Below, piece after piece: positions 61,262-64,000 of a DNA stretch of 64,000 nucleotides (positions are counted from its first letter, which is position 1; each line of letters starts with the position of its first letter). The stretch lies in the NCBI RefSeq assembly GCF_033807715.1, contig NC_084591.1, positions 48,381,915-48,445,914 of the forward strand, read 5' to 3'. The DNA is from Cololabis saira. Lineage: Eukaryota; Chordata; Actinopteri; Beloniformes; Belonidae. The position numbers and the translations under genes are program-made. The notes beneath the pieces are model-generated. The model was given only the letters and a program-made list of their open reading frames with translations, had not been told where the DNA came from and did no database searches.

Positions 61262-63770
61262 AATAATAATTCATTTTATTTAACGGCGCCTTTCATGTCA
61301 CCCAAGGTCACCTTACAGAATAAAAACAAAACAATACAATAAAGGAAATACAATAATAATAAAGTAGAAATTATAATACATACACACATACACAATACAT
61401 ACAATCAAGGAGCAACAGTACAGATAACAGAACAGTATGGTGGGAGGTAGTGTGTGGTGACCGGTCAAATTGAATGGGCAAGTTTAAACAGGTGAGTCTT
61501 GAGTTGTGTTTTGAATGTGGTGATGGAGTCTATTTGTCTTATGTATGGGGGGAGGGAGTTCCAGAGTCTGGGTGCCGTACAACTGAAAGCTCGGGCACCC
61601 ATGCTGCTAAGGTGTGAGGTGGGAGTGAAAAGAAGTCCAGCAGAGGTTGAGCGGAGGGTACGGGAGGGGGTGTATTCTTTCAGTAGGTCACAGAGGTAGG
61701 TGGGGGCTAGGTTATGAAGGGCTTTGTGGGTGAGGAGGAGGTTTTTATAAATGATACGGTATTGGACTGGGAGCCAGTGGAGTTGGATAAGAACGGGGGT
61801 GATGTGATCAGATGACTTGATGCGGGTGATGATCCGGGCGGCCGAGTTCTGAATGAGTTGTAGTTTGTTGGTGAGTTTGGTTGGGAGGCCAGTGAGGAGA
61901 GCATTACAGTAATCGATACGGGATGTGACGAATGAGTGGACCAGAATTTCGGTGCTGGATTGGGACAGTGCTGGACGCAGTCTGGAGATGTTGCGGAGGT
62001 GGAAGAATGCAGTCCGGGTGATGTTGTGGATGTGAGGTGCAAATGAGAGTGTATTGTCCAGAATGACGCCGAGGCTCTTGACGTGGGGGGAAAAGGGTAC
62101 CGGGAAGCCGTCGATGATGATGGGAGGGGCGGGAGAGGGTTGTGACTTGGTGAGGGTGGATTTGGAGCCGATGAGAAGAGCCTCAGTTTTATTGCCGTTG
62201 AGTTTTAGGAAGTTATTGCTCATCCAGGTATTAATGTCGTGTAGGCAGGTGGTGAGGGAAGCGGGAGGAATGGCAGCGGTGGGGTTGGAGGAGATATATA
62301 TCTGAGTGTCATCGGCGTAAGTGTGAAAATGGACCCCATGGTGACGGAGAATTGAACCCAGGGGTAGGAGGTAGATGGTGAAGAGAAGTGGACCCAGTAC
62401 TGACCCCTGGGGGACACCCATTGTGACACCCGTGCATCCGGATTTATGGTTCTGTAGTTGGACAAACTGTTGACGGTCAGTGAGGTAAGATGAAAGCCAG
62501 GAGAGTGCAACACCAGTGATCCCAATGCCAGCCAGGCGGTCCAGGAGTATTGGGTGAGAAATGGTGTCGAAGGCTGCGCTGAGGTCCAGGAGGATGAGGA
62601 TGGTGAGTAGGCCGGAGTCAGCTGCACGGAGGAGGTCGTTAGTGATTTTAACCAGGGCTGTTTCAGTGCTATGATTGGGGCGGAAACCGGATTGGAAGGG
62701 TTCGTGGAGTTTATTTGAATTTAGGTGGGACTGTAATTGTGCTGCTACCACCTTTTCCAGAGTTTTGGAGATGAAGGGAAGGTTGGAGATGGGCCTGTAG
62801 TGATTGAGGTCAGATGGGTCTGCACCTGGTTTTTTTAGGGTGGGTGTGATGGCAGCTAGTTTGAGGATTGGGGGAACGGTTCCAGTGGTGAGGGAAGAAT
62901 TAATTATTTTGGTAATCATGGGGGAAATGGATGGCAGACATGCTTTGACAAGCAGGGTGGGGAGGGGATCGAGCTGACAGGTGGTGGTTTTGGCTTTACG
63001 AATTAGTTCTGAGATGGTGTGTTCTGATACCGGAGTGAAATTGGTGAGAGGACTGGAGAGGGGTTGGTTGGTGGTGGTTATCCATGGTGGGTCATTTGTG
63101 GAAGAGCGTGTTGAGGCCAGTTGATGGTGAATGATGTTGATTTTGGAGCTGAAGAAGTCCAGGAAGGCGGTGCACTGGTCAGTGGAGATGTCTGGAGGGA
63201 GGGTTTTTGGAGGCTGAAGTAAGCGGTTGACGGTTGAAAAAAGGACTCTATTGTTTCCTGTGGCAGAATTAATGAGGTTGGAGTAGTATGATGATTTGGC
63301 GGTATTAAGTGCATTTTTGTAGAGCTGAAGGTGATCGGAGTACATTTGGATGTGCACAGTGAGTCCGGTCCTTTTGCAGAGTCGCTCCAGTTGACGGCCT
63401 GTGGATTTGAGCTGGTGGAGGTCGGGGGTGAACCAGGGGGCAGAGTGGGTAAATGAAACTGAGCGGGTTTTAAGTGGAGCCAGGGCAGTGAGAGAGGAGG
63501 AGAGACAGTTATTGTAGTGTTGTACCAGATCGGCAGGGGAGGAGGATGAGGGGGGATTGGGGAAGGAGCTGATAAGGGTAGAGAGATCTGTGGGGTTGAT
63601 GTGTTTGATGTTTCTGAAGGAGATGATCCGTTGTTCTTTGACTTTGTGCAAATGGGTGTGGATGTCATAAAGAATGGCTTTGTGGTCCGAGATGGGGAAG
63701 TCCATGATAGTGAGGTTGGCGGGAGTTATGTCTGTGCAGCAGATTAAATCGAGAATGTGACCTTTGCTAT
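61262..63770 (-). mobile_element. L2/Maui-type LINE, 5'-truncated
   Basis: The coding frame is 61465-63705, with the same frame extending to about 63770. The 3' UTR (about 200 bp) is followed by ATAATAATAATTC at 61257-61271, resembling the short tandem 3' ends of CR1/L2-type LINEs. Upstream of 63770 the endonuclease domain should continue, but the frame breaks, so the 5' part is missing or degraded within the window. Confidence 0.75.
61465..63705 (-). CDS. L2-type LINE reverse transcriptase, 746-aa open frame (partial protein)
   Basis: It starts within the C-terminal endonuclease block ([19 protein letters not shown]; the SDH motif is the conserved end of APE-type endonucleases). The same frame extends a further 20 residues upstream (SKGHILDLICCTDITPANL), so the listed Met is not the real start. 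The reverse transcriptase has [52 protein letters not shown] (motif A), [17 protein letters not shown] (motif B) and [12 protein letters not shown] (motif C), followed by [48 protein letters not shown] and [14 protein letters not shown]. It ends [12 protein letters not shown]. No internal stop or frameshift is seen. This suggests a fairly young copy despite the truncated 5' part. Confidence 0.85.
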   Translation of the reverse strand: MDFPISDHKAILYDIHTHLHKVKEQRIISFRNIKHINPTDLSTLISSFPNPPSSSSPADLVQHYNNCLSSSLTALAPLKTRSVSFTHSAPWFTPDLHQLKSTGRQLERLCKRTGLTVHIQMYSDHLQLYKNALNTAKSSYYSNLINSATGNNRVLFSTVNRLLQPPKTLPPDISTDQCTAFLDFFSSKINIIHHQLASTRSSTNDPPWITTTNQPLSSPLTNFTPVSEHTISELIRKAKTTTCQLDPLPTLLVKACLPSISPMITKIINSSLTTGTVPPILKLAAITPTLKKPGADPSDLNHYRPISNLPFISKTLEKVVAAQLQSHLNSNKLHEPFQSGFRPNHSTETALVKITNDLLRAADSGLLTILILLDLSAAFDTISHPILLDRLAGIGITGVALSWLSSYLTDRQQFVQLQNHKSGCTGVTMGVPQGSVLGPLLFTIYLLPLGSILRHHGVHFHTYADDTQIYISSNPTAAIPPASLTTCLHDINTWMSNNFLKLNGNKTEALLIGSKSTLTKSQPSPAPPIIIDGFPVPFSPHVKSLGVILDNTLSFAPHIHNITRTAFFHLRNISRLRPALSQSSTEILVHSFVTSRIDYCNALLTGLPTKLTNKLQLIQNSAARIITRIKSSDHITPVLIQLHWLPVQYRIIYKNLLLTHKALHNLAPTYLCDLLKEYTPSRTLRSTSAGLLFTPTSHLSSMGARAFSCTAPRLWNSLPPYIRQIDSITTFKTQLKTHLFKLAHSI

Positions 63771-64000
63771 GTGTTGCGAGGTTGACGTGTTGTGTGATAC
63801 CAATAAGAACATTTCTTGGTAAGATCCTTAGTTTTTTGAGTGAAGGCAGTGAATTTGGTCAACTGGTGTAAGTTCATGGTTTTTAAATGCACATCCATGA
63901 ACCTACTGGATAATATAATTTAGTCTTAGTAATGTCAATTAACATCTAACATCTTATGTATATTTATAATTGCTCTTTAACTAAAAAATATGTTTTATCT
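63771..64000. other. degraded LINE 5' part or flank
   Basis: The minus strand shows MNLHQLTKFTAFTQKT in a frame different from the RT frame. It may be broken endonuclease sequence. Nothing further can be supported. Confidence 0.3.

Overview
The window looks like a piece of a ray-finned (teleost) fish nuclear genome. It carries two spliced vertebrate genes with GT-AG introns, phase-compatible exons and CpG-rich coding sequence. Around them are transposon families typical of fish: L1/Tx1 and L2-type LINEs, hAT, pogo/Tigger, PIF-Harbinger, and TTAA-duplicating T2/Kolobok- and piggyBac-like elements. No species is claimed.

Layout. (1) 461-25067, plus strand: six exons of SETD6, a protein-lysine methyltransferase. 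The first exon(s) lie upstream of the window; the stop codon is at 25009-25011. (2) Its introns are heavily invaded. Intron 913-4713 holds a hAT element inserted in an L1 fragment. Intron 4865-11666 holds a 5.9-kb minisatellite. Intron 14056-24651 holds two adjacent copies of one composite repeat, the second carrying nested TTAA elements and a Harbinger element. (3) 27034-39544: one full-length L1 (about 6 kb without inserts, 12-bp target duplication) that was hit by five later DNA transposons, each with its own target duplication. One of them carries an intact 437-aa pogo-type transposase. (4) 59788-40948, minus strand: seven exons of an NCOA5-like gene, convergent with SETD6. Its introns hold several minisatellites and MITEs. 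(5) 61262-63770, minus strand: a 5'-truncated L2-type LINE with a long open reverse-transcriptase frame.

The most unusual object is the minisatellite at 5749-11681. Its roughly 140 units of 39-42 bp are copies of the boundary between SETD6 intron and exon. Each unit holds a CTGAC branch-point-like motif, the TTGCAG acceptor and the first 15 bases of the exon. The gene therefore presents about 140 consecutive 3' splice sites ahead of the real exon. The last unit is a 41-bp variant, so choosing any upstream copy shifts the frame into a stop.

Other points of note: paralogous empty sites inside the same window for three transposon insertions; a perfect TGACGTCA-centred palindrome whose arms differ between two copies of one element yet remain perfectly paired; and a SETD6 polyadenylation signal that lies inside a fold-back repeat.
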